From the NCBI GenBank assembly GCA_025363495.1, contig JANYDR010000499.1, positions 1 to 9,833 of the forward strand: a DNA stretch of 9,833 bases, in the 5' to 3' direction. The DNA comes from Cyclobacteriaceae bacterium (GTDB lineage Bacteria; Bacteroidota; Bacteroidia; Cytophagales; Cyclobacteriaceae). The notes beneath the pieces are model-generated. The model worked only from the letters and a program-made list of their open reading frames with translations. It did no database searches and was not told where the DNA came from. Below are positions 1-6,619 of the stretch, one piece after another. A program made the translations under genes and the position numbers. How positions within the stretch are numbered: the stretch's first letter is position 1; every line of letters starts with the position of its first letter.

Positions 1-23
1 TGCAAAACTTGTTTGGGAGCCAT

Positions 24-67
24 AAAAAATATGCAAGGTTTTCCATATAAAACTCCACTTTCTTGCA
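24..67 (-). terminator. Candidate intrinsic terminator of the minus-strand operon
   Basis: Read on the minus strand, TGCAAG (67-62) pairs with CTTGCA (37-32), and inside it GTTTT (53-49) pairs with AAAAC (42-38) around the 6-base loop ATATGG. An unpaired 8-base bulge (61-54) lies on the 5' side. The stem is followed directly by TATTTTTTA (31-23). A hairpin plus a T-run about 50 bases after the last stop codon of the operon is where a Rho-independent terminator would sit. The stem is AT-rich and bulged, so its strength is uncertain. Confidence 0.35.
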
Positions 68-115
68 GATTTTACCAACCCAAAACTCATCTTATTCCCA
101 TTAATCTTTATCCGT

Positions 116-613
116 TCAGCTTTTTAAGGGACGACTAGTTAGCCAACTTCCGGGCTCTGAAAAGGTGTGAATTTTGAAAATGATGTTTCCTTCAATCTCT
201 TCAATTGTGAAGGTCGATTCGCCTTTCTCAACATGCCCTTCCAACGTTTCATAACTAAAACCGATGCGCACTGCCTCATTGATAATTGCATTAATTCGAA
301 CGCCAAAAATTATTTTTTTTGAAAATTGTTTAACGGGTGGAATAAATACTTGCTGGAGAATCGTGTCTCCAATTTGCATTTTGCGCTTCTCGAAGCTCCA
401 CTGCGTTAAATGGGTTAAAATGTTTGATGGAAAAACGGAGTAGTCAAAAAGGAAATCGAGATTTAAATCCTTCAGTCACTTTGTTGAATTCAAATCAATG
501 ACTGTTATGCTCTCATGTAAAGTACCACGATCATATTTCATGACTTTAAAAGTCATCAAGTCTGATAGATAAGCATCAAATTTGTATTTCTGATCAGTGA
601 GATAAATTTTCAT
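116..613 (-). pseudogene. DUF1990 family gene interrupted by an in-frame TGA
   Basis: One reading frame runs from an ATG at 613-611 to a TGA at 118-116, broken by a single TGA at 478-476 after 45 codons. The 45 codons before it (beginning MKIYLTDQKYKF) and the frame after it (LKDLNLDFLFDYSVFPSNIL, then MQIGDTILQQVFIPP, FGVRIN, GFSYETLEGHVEKGESTFTI) together read like a DUF1990 protein, a family of unknown function. The second half alone could start at Met 379, but that would drop the conserved FDY-FPSNI segment, so one broken gene is the better reading. The C-terminus also looks about 30 residues short, ending shortly after SEPGSWLT, where relatives as I recall them continue with another helix. 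The ATG overlaps the TGA of the preceding gene (ATGA), so it was probably the last, translationally coupled cistron of the operon. Alternatives are a sequencing error at 476-478 or a split gene. The family match is from memory of conserved motifs. Confidence 0.75.
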
Positions 614-1800
614 TCTTCAAAAAATCCAACTGAACCACCAATCCACGTTTTATCCTTATTGTACTTGACTCCTATCATTTCACCGCGACTGAGCCTCGCA
701 AGGTTGGTAATCAATTGCGGGCGAAGTTGTCCATCTTCCCAAATGAATAATAAACGAATCTCAACTTTCACCAATCCATCCGGCGCCTGTACAACAGGTT
801 CATATTCTACTTTTCGCTGCAGCATAAATTCATGTCGCTGATTCTTTGGAATAGCTACCAAATCAGCTTGCGTGACATGAAAAATTACTCCGCTGCCAGA
901 AAATGAAAACAGTGGCTTCAATACATAGTTCTGCAGATCTCTTGGAAACTCTTTATAATCGGATAAAAATCTGCATTCAGGGATGTATTTACTTTTAATG
1001 AACGGCATTGTGTATTTACTCACCCGATAAAACCAGTTTGGATGTCCTGCCCACTCCACATCCACATCCTCGGTGAGATTAAATGAAAGTTTAAGATCAG
1101 TGCGCTTTACCAGCTCATCAAAGATTACACGATTATAGATGCGCCTGATCTCAATGCGAGTTCCATCCTTCAGGTAATAAAGTTTTCTCCCTTCAAGTAT
1201 TACATCACCAATATGTACTGGTTCGATTCCTGTAAAATCTCTTGTTACCAAAAAATCAATGGCTGTATTTTGTTTAAGGGGATCTATCTCCAGTAAAACT
1301 ACGTTCTCCGGCTTGTGACCATTCAATAAAATTTTCCTCAGTCTCCCGCGATATTCATCGGAAGATAATCCAAAGTGACTTTGCAAATCTTCAGGTATTG
1401 TAAAGTGCTCCCGATACTTTTCTGAAATAACATCCTGCCAGCCAAAGAGTGACGGAAAACCCTGCATCTCAATCAACCTTGGCTCCAACGCTCCTTCTTC
1501 TTTTACCACAGCAAAATCAAGCGCCAGGAAAAGTGTGTGTTCCGTCTCGTTGGGAACAACTAAATTTGATGGAATGGCAGTTGCAGTAAGTTTTTTAACA
1601 TCGGCGGTTGTTAAGAAATCAATGATGTCATTGGAAGCCTTGATCAGTTTGTTTTTAAAATCACGACCAACAAATACCGGCGTCTCCGCTACACGAAACG
1701 TAATTTTGTGATTGTACATTCCATCGAGGTCAGCAAGGAAAGCCTCGTACTTGCTTTCAGAAAAATCCTTGTTGTAGGCCGACCTGACACTGGGAATCAT
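610..1800 (-). CDS. ATP-grasp-like amidoligase, possibly circularly permuted
   Basis: This is a cytosolic protein of 396 residues with no signal peptide or membrane segment. I read it as a divergent ATP-grasp ligase that would join a carboxylate to an amine at the cost of ATP. Visible support: an acidic strand with LIEMQGFPSLFGWQ (109-122), RRIYNRVIFDEL (219-230) resembling the Arg-rich strand of glutathionylspermidine-synthase-like and circularly permuted ATP-grasp proteins, a lysine followed by a Gly/Ser loop (LKPLFSFSGSGV, 294-305) that fits the nucleotide-binding loop, and EIRLLFIWE (347-355) followed by NLARLSRG (366-373) with Glu, Asn and Arg suited to Mg-ATP binding. The ATG overlaps the TGA of the amidotransferase gene by 4 bases, so the two are probably translated together, possibly as glutaminase and synthetase partners. 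The reading frame is clear, but assignment to a particular ATP-grasp subfamily is inference. The substrate is unknown. Confidence 0.72.
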   Translation of the reverse strand: MIPSVRSAYNKDFSESKYEAFLADLDGMYNHKITFRVAETPVFVGRDFKNKLIKASNDIIDFLTTADVKKLTATAIPSNLVVPNETEHTLFLALDFAVVKEEGALEPRLIEMQGFPSLFGWQDVISEKYREHFTIPEDLQSHFGLSSDEYRGRLRKILLNGHKPENVVLLEIDPLKQNTAIDFLVTRDFTGIEPVHIGDVILEGRKLYYLKDGTRIEIRRIYNRVIFDELVKRTDLKLSFNLTEDVDVEWAGHPNWFYRVSKYTMPFIKSKYIPECRFLSDYKEFPRDLQNYVLKPLFSFSGSGVIFHVTQADLVAIPKNQRHEFMLQRKVEYEPVVQAPDGLVKVEIRLLFIWEDGQLRPQLITNLARLSRGEMIGVKYNKDKTWIGGSVGFFEE

Positions 1801-2627
1801 AACAATACCACATTCATTTTGGAACGAAGGGCCATTTTTAAAAATCCAGGGATAATAGTCTTGTACGTAAGCTTGATTTTGTCAGGTTCATTGAGATACT
1901 GAAGCATCTGGTGATATTTCTTTTCACCGTGCTTCTCTATCACATCCTTCTTCTTTGCTTCAGTCACAAGATACCTGTACATACCATCAGAGTCCGCTTC
2001 AGGATGAAACTGCGTTCCAAAGAATGATTCATCAAAGCGAATCGCCATAACCGCTCTTTCCAACTCAACGTGCGGTCTGTCTTTTTCAATACAAATAATA
2101 TGACCTCCACCAGACCAGATTTTCTCCTCGCGGGGCTGCACGATCTGATAGTCACGGGAATCCACAGCATAAAACGGATCGGCAAGAGGTTTCAGCAGAG
2201 GCTCATTACGACCATCTTTTGTTTTATTGATCATCATTACGCCAAAGGCAGTGCCTTTTCGTTTCTTTACCTGCGCATATCCATACTTCCTGCAAAAGAT
2301 CTGAAGTGAATGACAAATGAGAAATACCGATTTCTTATCGAATGGATTTTGAGAATTATGCTTTCTTATTCCATCCATCAAACCAAAATAATTGCTTTCC
2401 CAATCAGACCCCTCACTTTCCAAAGGACTGCCTGGACCACCGGATGAAATGTATGCATCATAGCTAAGGTCAGCGATTTCTTTTTTTAATCGAACATCAA
2501 TAACATCGTATGTCAGATTAAGACGATGGTCCGACTTAAATTGCTCTACCAACTGGCGAATGCATCGCATTCCTTCATTAGCTTCTCCTTCATATAAATC
2601 CAGTATTGCAATTTTGATAGAACTCAT
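1797..2627 (-). CDS. Class I glutamine amidotransferase-like protein
   Basis: This 276-residue protein has the class I glutamine amidotransferase (GATase1) layout: an oxyanion-type glycine loop SSGGPGSP (61-68), a nucleophile region VFLICHSLQIF (101-111) with Cys105, and FFGTQFHPEAD (202-212) giving His208 and Glu210. The triad is therefore complete. The nucleophile elbow departs from the usual GxCxGxQ: the flanking glycines are replaced (L-I-C-H-S-L-Q). About 60 residues follow the His-Glu motif, more than a bare domain needs. In known enzymes the domain either releases ammonia from glutamine for a partner synthetase or cleaves gamma-glutamyl bonds (the PuuD type). Coupling to the downstream ATP-grasp gene through an ATGA overlap favours a synthetase partner here, but gamma-glutamyl hydrolysis of the ligase product remains possible. 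It follows the carboxylate-amine ligase gene after 24 bases. Confidence 0.85.
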   Translation of the reverse strand: MSSIKIAILDLYEGEANEGMRCIRQLVEQFKSDHRLNLTYDVIDVRLKKEIADLSYDAYISSGGPGSPLESEGSDWESNYFGLMDGIRKHNSQNPFDKKSVFLICHSLQIFCRKYGYAQVKKRKGTAFGVMMINKTKDGRNEPLLKPLADPFYAVDSRDYQIVQPREEKIWSGGGHIICIEKDRPHVELERAVMAIRFDESFFGTQFHPEADSDGMYRYLVTEAKKKDVIEKHGEKKYHQMLQYLNEPDKIKLTYKTIIPGFLKMALRSKMNVVLL

Positions 2628-2651
2628 GAGATTGATTCAGTGATCTGTTGA

Positions 2652-3749
2652 TTAAACTCCTGCTATTGTTTGTTCTGTGATGTAATCCACTACTTTTTCA
2701 AGACTATGAGTCTTTTCAAATACTTCCAATTGACGATCGGCTCCTGTCCCTTGCTTCAGAATTTTGTGAACCGAGTTTATCTCTTTCCGGCTACCAAGAT
2801 CATCGACAACATCGTCAATAAACTCCAGCAATTCCTGGATCAGCAAACGCGTGTCTACTTCCGCCTCCTTCCCAAAGTCAATGAGCTTGCCATCAATACC
2901 ATAACGGGAAGCCCTCCACTTGTTCTCACTTATCAGAGCGCGGTTGTATACAATAAAACTCATGTTCTGCAACCGCAGTTTATACAACTTAACTACCAGC
3001 GCCTGAAGTACTGCCGTAATAGCAATTGTTTCCTCCACAAGCATAGGCACATCACAAATGCGAAATTCGATTGTATCAAAAAAGGGATGCACGCGAACAT
3101 CCCACCAGATCTTCTTGGCGTTGTCAATGCACTTGGTACGGATCAAAAGATTTACATAATTCTTAAAATCATCCCAATCATTAAAATAATCGGGCAAACC
3201 TGTGCGGGGAAATTTGTCGAACACCTTCGTGCGAAATGATTTGAAGCCAGTATTTCTTCCTTCCCAAAAAGGTGAATTTGTTGAAAGCGCGTAAATGTGG
3301 GGAAGAAAATATCGCACGGTATTCATAATATGAATCGCCATGTTCTTATCAGCAATTCCTACATGGACATGCAAGCCAAAAATGAGATTTGACCGGGCGG
3401 CTTCCTGCATCTCATTAACAATCTCGTCGTAACGGGGATTGGGAGTAATAAGCTGGGTACTCCAATGCGAGAATGGATGTGTACCTGATGCACCAATTTT
3501 TAAACCGAGTGTACCTGCAATTTCCGCCACCGTCCTGCGAAGCATTTTAATTTCACTATGAGCTTGTTGGACATCTTTACAAATACCTGTTCCAACCTCC
3601 ACAACAGCCTGGTGCATCTCAGCTTTCACACTGTCACCGAGCATTTGTGCAGCGATGTCTACAATTTTATGCTGATGTGATTTCAATTCCCGTGTAACGG
3701 GATCGATGACCATGTATTCCTCTTCAACTCCTAGTGTAAATTTTTCCAT
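2652..3749 (-). CDS. YbdK/GCS2-type carboxylate-amine ligase
   Basis: This 365-residue protein belongs to the glutamate-cysteine ligase family 2 (GCS2), YbdK branch. These enzymes fold like glutamine synthetase and activate a carboxylate with ATP to couple it to an amine; YbdK-type members have at most weak glutamate-cysteine ligase activity. Visible motifs in order: LGVEEEYMVID (6-16) with metal-binding glutamates, VVEVGTG (49-55), GASGTHPFSHW (87-96 area), FGLHVHVGI (124-132), a loop SPFWEGRNTGFKSFRT (159-174), HPFFDTIEFRICDVP (221-235), and ENKWRASRYG (275-284). Length and motif order fit a complete enzyme with no truncation. It sits between an ATP-grasp gene 42 bases upstream and the amidotransferase gene 24 bases downstream, so its product is probably a building block for further ligation rather than glutathione. 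Neither spacer shows a promoter motif. The family is certain; the true substrate is not. Confidence 0.93.
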   Translation of the reverse strand: MEKFTLGVEEEYMVIDPVTRELKSHQHKIVDIAAQMLGDSVKAEMHQAVVEVGTGICKDVQQAHSEIKMLRRTVAEIAGTLGLKIGASGTHPFSHWSTQLITPNPRYDEIVNEMQEAARSNLIFGLHVHVGIADKNMAIHIMNTVRYFLPHIYALSTNSPFWEGRNTGFKSFRTKVFDKFPRTGLPDYFNDWDDFKNYVNLLIRTKCIDNAKKIWWDVRVHPFFDTIEFRICDVPMLVEETIAITAVLQALVVKLYKLRLQNMSFIVYNRALISENKWRASRYGIDGKLIDFGKEAEVDTRLLIQELLEFIDDVVDDLGSRKEINSVHKILKQGTGADRQLEVFEKTHSLEKVVDYITEQTIAGV

Positions 3750-3791
3750 ATCCTCAGCCCATGATCCATTTCCTTGCGGGAACGGTTTCGT

Positions 3792-4817
3792 TTATTTCTT
3801 CGATGATTTTTTTGCGGCAGGTTTTTTTGTCACGGCTGTTGCGGCTTTAGGTTTGCTAGCACCTGATTTCAGAAAGGAAGCAACCCCATTCGACACAAAG
3901 GTACCCCAGGTTAAATTATCCTTGCCATCCTTTTGAGCCTGCGCCCTTTCGATTGCCATCTTCGCCGCATGCTCAACTACCCATTCAAAATTCTCCTGTC
4001 CGACAGAAGCTACATCGGCGTCGGGTGCAGGATTACAGAAGTCAATGGCGTATGGTATTCCATCACGCACGGCCATCTCTACTGTATTAAAGTCATAACC
4101 CAATGCATTATTAAGATCCATCACGTAATCATGGACCTGCTTTAATAATTTTTGTGATGCTGGTCCCTTCTCTACGACATACCGAAGATGATGAGGATTG
4201 CGCGGCTCGTATTGCATGATGCGAACATGCTTTCTGCCCAGGCAATAACAACGGAAGTAGTCATCAAAGATAATTTCCTCTTGTAGCATCATTACGAGCT
4301 GACCCGTTTCGCGATAAGAAGTAAAGAATTCTTCCGGCCCGTGAAGTTTATAAACACTTTTCCAGCCTCCACCTGAGTGAGGCTTCATATACGCCGGCCA
4401 TCCAATGTGTTCAAATATTTTATCCCACCCCAATGGAAACTTAAGATTGCTGAAAGAAGAGTCCTGGGTATCAGTTGGTTTTTCATGAGATGGAAGAATG
4501 ACGGTCTTTGGTACAGGGACTCCAATTTTCACAGCAAGTGCATTGTTAAAAAATTTCTCATCAGCACTCCACCAGAAAGGATTATTCATTACTGCTGTGC
4601 CGGAGATTGCCGCATTTTTTAGATAGGCTCGATAAAACGGAACATCCTGGGAGATTCGATCAAGAATAACCGAATAACCGGTAGGATCAGCTTGTCCAAC
4701 CATATCGATCAGCACCGGCTCAGCTGAAATATCTTTAACTCCCATTTTGTTGATCCGCTCAACAAATGCCTCTGGAAAGGATCTCTCCATGCCGTGTAAG
4801 ATTCCGATTTTCTTCAT
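3792..4817 (-). CDS. ATP-grasp ligase with lysine/alanine-rich C-terminal tail
   Basis: This 341-residue cytosolic protein has an N-terminal Rossmann-like start (KKIGILHGMERSF, 2-14), then a central ATP-grasp fold of the RimK/D-Ala-D-Ala-ligase kind. Support: WPAYMKPHSGGGWKSVYKL (140-158) gives the ATP-binding Lys145 and a glycine-rich flexible loop, MMLQEEI (176-182) fits the hinge, NTVEMAV (244-250) and IDFCNPAPDAD (258-268) provide the Glu, Asp and Asn that hold magnesium. Such enzymes form peptide or amide bonds through an acyl-phosphate. From about residue 318 the protein ends in a tail rich in lysine and alanine with a PAAKK motif, resembling histone-H1-like tails and not part of the enzyme fold. 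The ATG is 12 bases after the stop of the exported hydrolase gene, and the YbdK-type ligase gene follows after 42 bases. The ligase class is well supported; the substrate is unknown. Confidence 0.85.
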   Translation of the reverse strand: MKKIGILHGMERSFPEAFVERINKMGVKDISAEPVLIDMVGQADPTGYSVILDRISQDVPFYRAYLKNAAISGTAVMNNPFWWSADEKFFNNALAVKIGVPVPKTVILPSHEKPTDTQDSSFSNLKFPLGWDKIFEHIGWPAYMKPHSGGGWKSVYKLHGPEEFFTSYRETGQLVMMLQEEIIFDDYFRCYCLGRKHVRIMQYEPRNPHHLRYVVEKGPASQKLLKQVHDYVMDLNNALGYDFNTVEMAVRDGIPYAIDFCNPAPDADVASVGQENFEWVVEHAAKMAIERAQAQKDGKDNLTWGTFVSNGVASFLKSGASKPKAATAVTKKPAAKKSSKK

Positions 4818-4829
4818 GATGAATTGACG

Positions 4830-5771
4830 TTAATGTTTAGATTTCAATAAGGAGATAACGATCTCCTGAAACTTTACTGATTCAGTAAGGTTCGGGTTAT
4901 GCGCCGAATCAGCAAACCAAAATAAGTCCTTTTTTTCTGCTTTCAACATTTTGTAGAAGTCTTCTGTAAGCTTGAAATATGTTTGATAATCCCGGCTCCC
5001 AACAAAAAAATAAATCGGGCATTTGACTGCGGGGGCCTCCGCAAAAAAATTAATCTTCGAGGCTTCGCTGAACAGATTAAACCATTTTTTAGCCCAAATT
5101 TCAACAAAATCCCTGGCTGGCGGCTTGTTTCCCATTTCTGAAGCAAGCCATTTTCGATGGTAGTATAAATCTTCCCAGCTCCTGAATGGAATATTTATCA
5201 TCATCAACTGTTTTAGTTCTTCCGTATTTTTCTTGCTGCTGGCCCTGGCCCTCATCCACTCCAGTGAAAGCCGCTCACTTTCATCCTGAAAAATCATTGG
5301 GCTCACTGCGAAATACGCTTCCAGTAATTCAGGATGATCGACTGCAATTTTCAATCCCAAAAATCCACCCCAGGAATGACCCATGAGATAAATTTTATTT
5401 TGTGAAAATCGTGCCCTCAGATAATTGATCATCTCCACTCCGTCGCTTTCCATTAATGAAATTGTTAATGGAGTAGTCGAGGAATTTAACTTAACAGTCT
5501 TTCCACCTTCGCGTTGGTCCCACAGAACTACCAGAAAGTGTTTTTGCAATTCATTTGTGAATTTATGGGCATAGCCCATCGCAGAATTTCCAGGACCGCC
5601 GTGAAGAAAAAGTAAAACAGGATTATTCTCGTTTGTTCCACTGATACTGATCCATTGCTTTATTCCACCAATCTCAACTGCTTCTTTATTATGAATGGAT
5701 GAAAGCCCGAACGAAAATCCGGGGATGATTATTAAGAGGAGTGAAAAAAGTTTTATTAAATTTATTTTCAC
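4830..5771 (-). CDS. Exported alpha/beta hydrolase, prolyl-iminopeptidase-like (S33)
   Basis: This 313-residue alpha/beta-hydrolase resembles the S33 prolyl iminopeptidase group, which removes N-terminal residues from small peptides. Motifs: LFLHGGPGNS (54-63) as the oxyanion loop, VVLWDQREGG (81-90) as the usual WDQRG-type strand, GHSWGG (131-136) with nucleophile Ser133, FVGSRDYQT (256-264) with likely Asp261, and DSAHNPN (288-294) with likely His291. A variable cap lies between about 160 and 245. The N-terminus has two lysines and a hydrophobic run (5-22), so it looks like a signal peptide, though without a clear AXA cleavage site, and the enzyme probably acts outside the cytoplasm. The start must be GTG at 5771-5769: an in-frame TGA lies two codons upstream and the next in-frame Met is inside the fold. 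Position within a ligase operon suggests it trims, releases or reclaims the product. Family is firm; substrate unknown. Confidence 0.87.
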   Translation of the reverse strand: MKINLIKLFSLLLIIIPGFSFGLSSIHNKEAVEIGGIKQWISISGTNENNPVLLFLHGGPGNSAMGYAHKFTNELQKHFLVVLWDQREGGKTVKLNSSTTPLTISLMESDGVEMINYLRARFSQNKIYLMGHSWGGFLGLKIAVDHPELLEAYFAVSPMIFQDESERLSLEWMRARASSKKNTEELKQLMMINIPFRSWEDLYYHRKWLASEMGNKPPARDFVEIWAKKWFNLFSEASKINFFAEAPAVKCPIYFFVGSRDYQTYFKLTEDFYKMLKAEKKDLFWFADSAHNPNLTESVKFQEIVISLLKSKH

Positions 5772-5839
5772 ATCTCAATTGTTAAATCCTGGCTGAGTGA
5801 ATCTTTGTCTCTTTAAGTTTCTTAGCAAACGCACGGTTA

Positions 5840-6547
5840 TTATCTTATCATCGACAAGTAATGCGGAAACATCTCACGCCACGCTGGCCAATCATGAGGA
5901 GCGTTCTGACGAACATCAAGCCAATGATTAATCCCTTTATTTCTTAGAATCGAAGCCATGTTCTCATTTGCGCTCCAGCACATATCATGTGTGCCGGTAC
6001 CTAATGTTACAAACATGTCATTGAAATATTCGTTTTGTGCGTTAGGAATAAAGTCAGGAGGATTGTTGAAATAAACGTTCTCATCATAGTATCCATCTAA
6101 CTGGCCTCTAATATCGAATGCAGCGCCCATATTAAATACATACTTCGCGACCTCCGGATGTTTGAACGCAAAGTTGGTGGCATGATAACCACCAAAGCTG
6201 CAACCTGCCGTAGCCACACGCCCAACACCGGTTTCGCGCTGCATGAGTGGAACAAGCTCCGTAAGTAGAAATTGATCGTACCACATATGATTGATCACAC
6301 GCTTAGAAGGGTGAATGCTTTTGTTATACCAACTTGATGAATCAATTCCATCAGGACAATAAATTTTTACGAGTCCCTCCTCCACAAACCAGGCAACACT
6401 ATCAATAAGTTTAAAATCTTTATTTTCTGTAAAATGTCCCATCGATGTGGGAAACAACATGACCGGATAGCCGCGAGTGCCAAAGGCAAGAACCTCTATG
6501 TCGCGGCTGAGACTGGGGGAATACCAACGGTGATAATGTTCGTACAT
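5840..6547 (-). CDS. Esterase, alpha/beta-hydrolase fold (PF00756-like)
   Basis: This 235-residue protein has no signal peptide and is likely cytosolic. It resembles the esterase D/Fes-type family (PF00756). Motifs: ALFG-type start with YPVMLFPTSMG (27-37), TAGCSFGGYHA (113-123) giving the GxSxGG nucleophile Ser117, TLGTGTHDM (181-189) with a possible catalytic acid Asp188, and NAPHDWPAW (215-223) with likely catalytic His218. The serine and histidine are well placed; the acid is less certain. It is the first gene of the minus-strand operon. A 68-base gap without a recognisable promoter separates it from the exported hydrolase gene. The ATG at 6547 has no clear ribosome-binding site, which is normal for Bacteroidota. 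It could hydrolyse an ester or thioester intermediate of the pathway, or be a general-purpose esterase. It shares its fold class with the divergent esterase across the intergenic region, but the two proteins are clearly different. Confidence 0.85.
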   Translation of the reverse strand: MYEHYHRWYSPSLSRDIEVLAFGTRGYPVMLFPTSMGHFTENKDFKLIDSVAWFVEEGLVKIYCPDGIDSSSWYNKSIHPSKRVINHMWYDQFLLTELVPLMQRETGVGRVATAGCSFGGYHATNFAFKHPEVAKYVFNMGAAFDIRGQLDGYYDENVYFNNPPDFIPNAQNEYFNDMFVTLGTGTHDMCWSANENMASILRNKGINHWLDVRQNAPHDWPAWREMFPHYLSMIR

Positions 6548-6619
6548 GATATTGGGGTTGAGAAAACAAATAATAAGTCAGGTAAGTTAACCCCCGTTGT
6601 TCTATTTTTGCAAGCATAA
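6548..6619. promoter_or_regulatory. Divergent intergenic region with possible promoters
   Basis: These 72 bases separate the first genes of two divergent operons, so both promoters must lie here or inside the neighbouring gene starts. On the plus strand TATTTTTG (6603-6610) matches the Bacteroidota -7 element TAnnTTTG, but no -33 TTTG is found at the right distance, and it would place the transcript start within a few bases of the ATG at 6620. On the minus strand TATTATTTG is one base too long for the same element. An inverted pair GGGGTT (6554-6559) and AACCCC (6589-6594) could be part of an operator. All are weak alone. Confidence 0.4.

Larger units (their letters stand above)
116..6547 (-). 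other. Predicted ligase/amidotransferase biosynthetic operon
   Basis: Six intact genes and one broken gene follow each other on the minus strand. From the first gene onward the spacers are 68, 12, 42 and 24 bases, then two 4-base ATGA overlaps. No terminator or clear promoter lies between them. Grouping of a GCS2-type ligase, ATP-grasp proteins and a class I amidotransferase is a known theme in comparative genomics of amidoligases, where such groups are predicted to make peptide-like metabolites or tags. The first gene and the exported hydrolase would handle hydrolysis or release. That all are co-transcribed is inferred from spacing only. Confidence 0.6.

Noticed and set aside
1..90. Open minus-strand frame from an ATG at 90 to the left edge (30 codons)
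   Set aside because: No recognisable motif, and it runs through the hairpin and T-run that look like a terminator.
116..379. DUF1990 protein as a short intact 87-residue gene from Met 379
   Set aside because: The conserved FDY-FPSNI segment lies upstream in the same frame, so the Met is internal to a longer broken gene.
476..478. TGA recoded as an amino acid in the DUF1990 gene
   Set aside because: TGA ends neighbouring genes (610, 1797, 7475, 8618) and no recoding signal was recognised; decay is simpler, also given the short C-terminus.
2670..3239. 189-codon plus-strand frame opposite the YbdK-type ligase gene
   Set aside because: It is antisense to a gene with many family motifs and shows no domain of its own.
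6434..6619. 61-codon plus-strand frame whose TAA directly abuts the ATG at 6620
   Set aside because: It is largely antisense to the 5840-6547 esterase gene and has no recognisable feature; the junction is probably chance.
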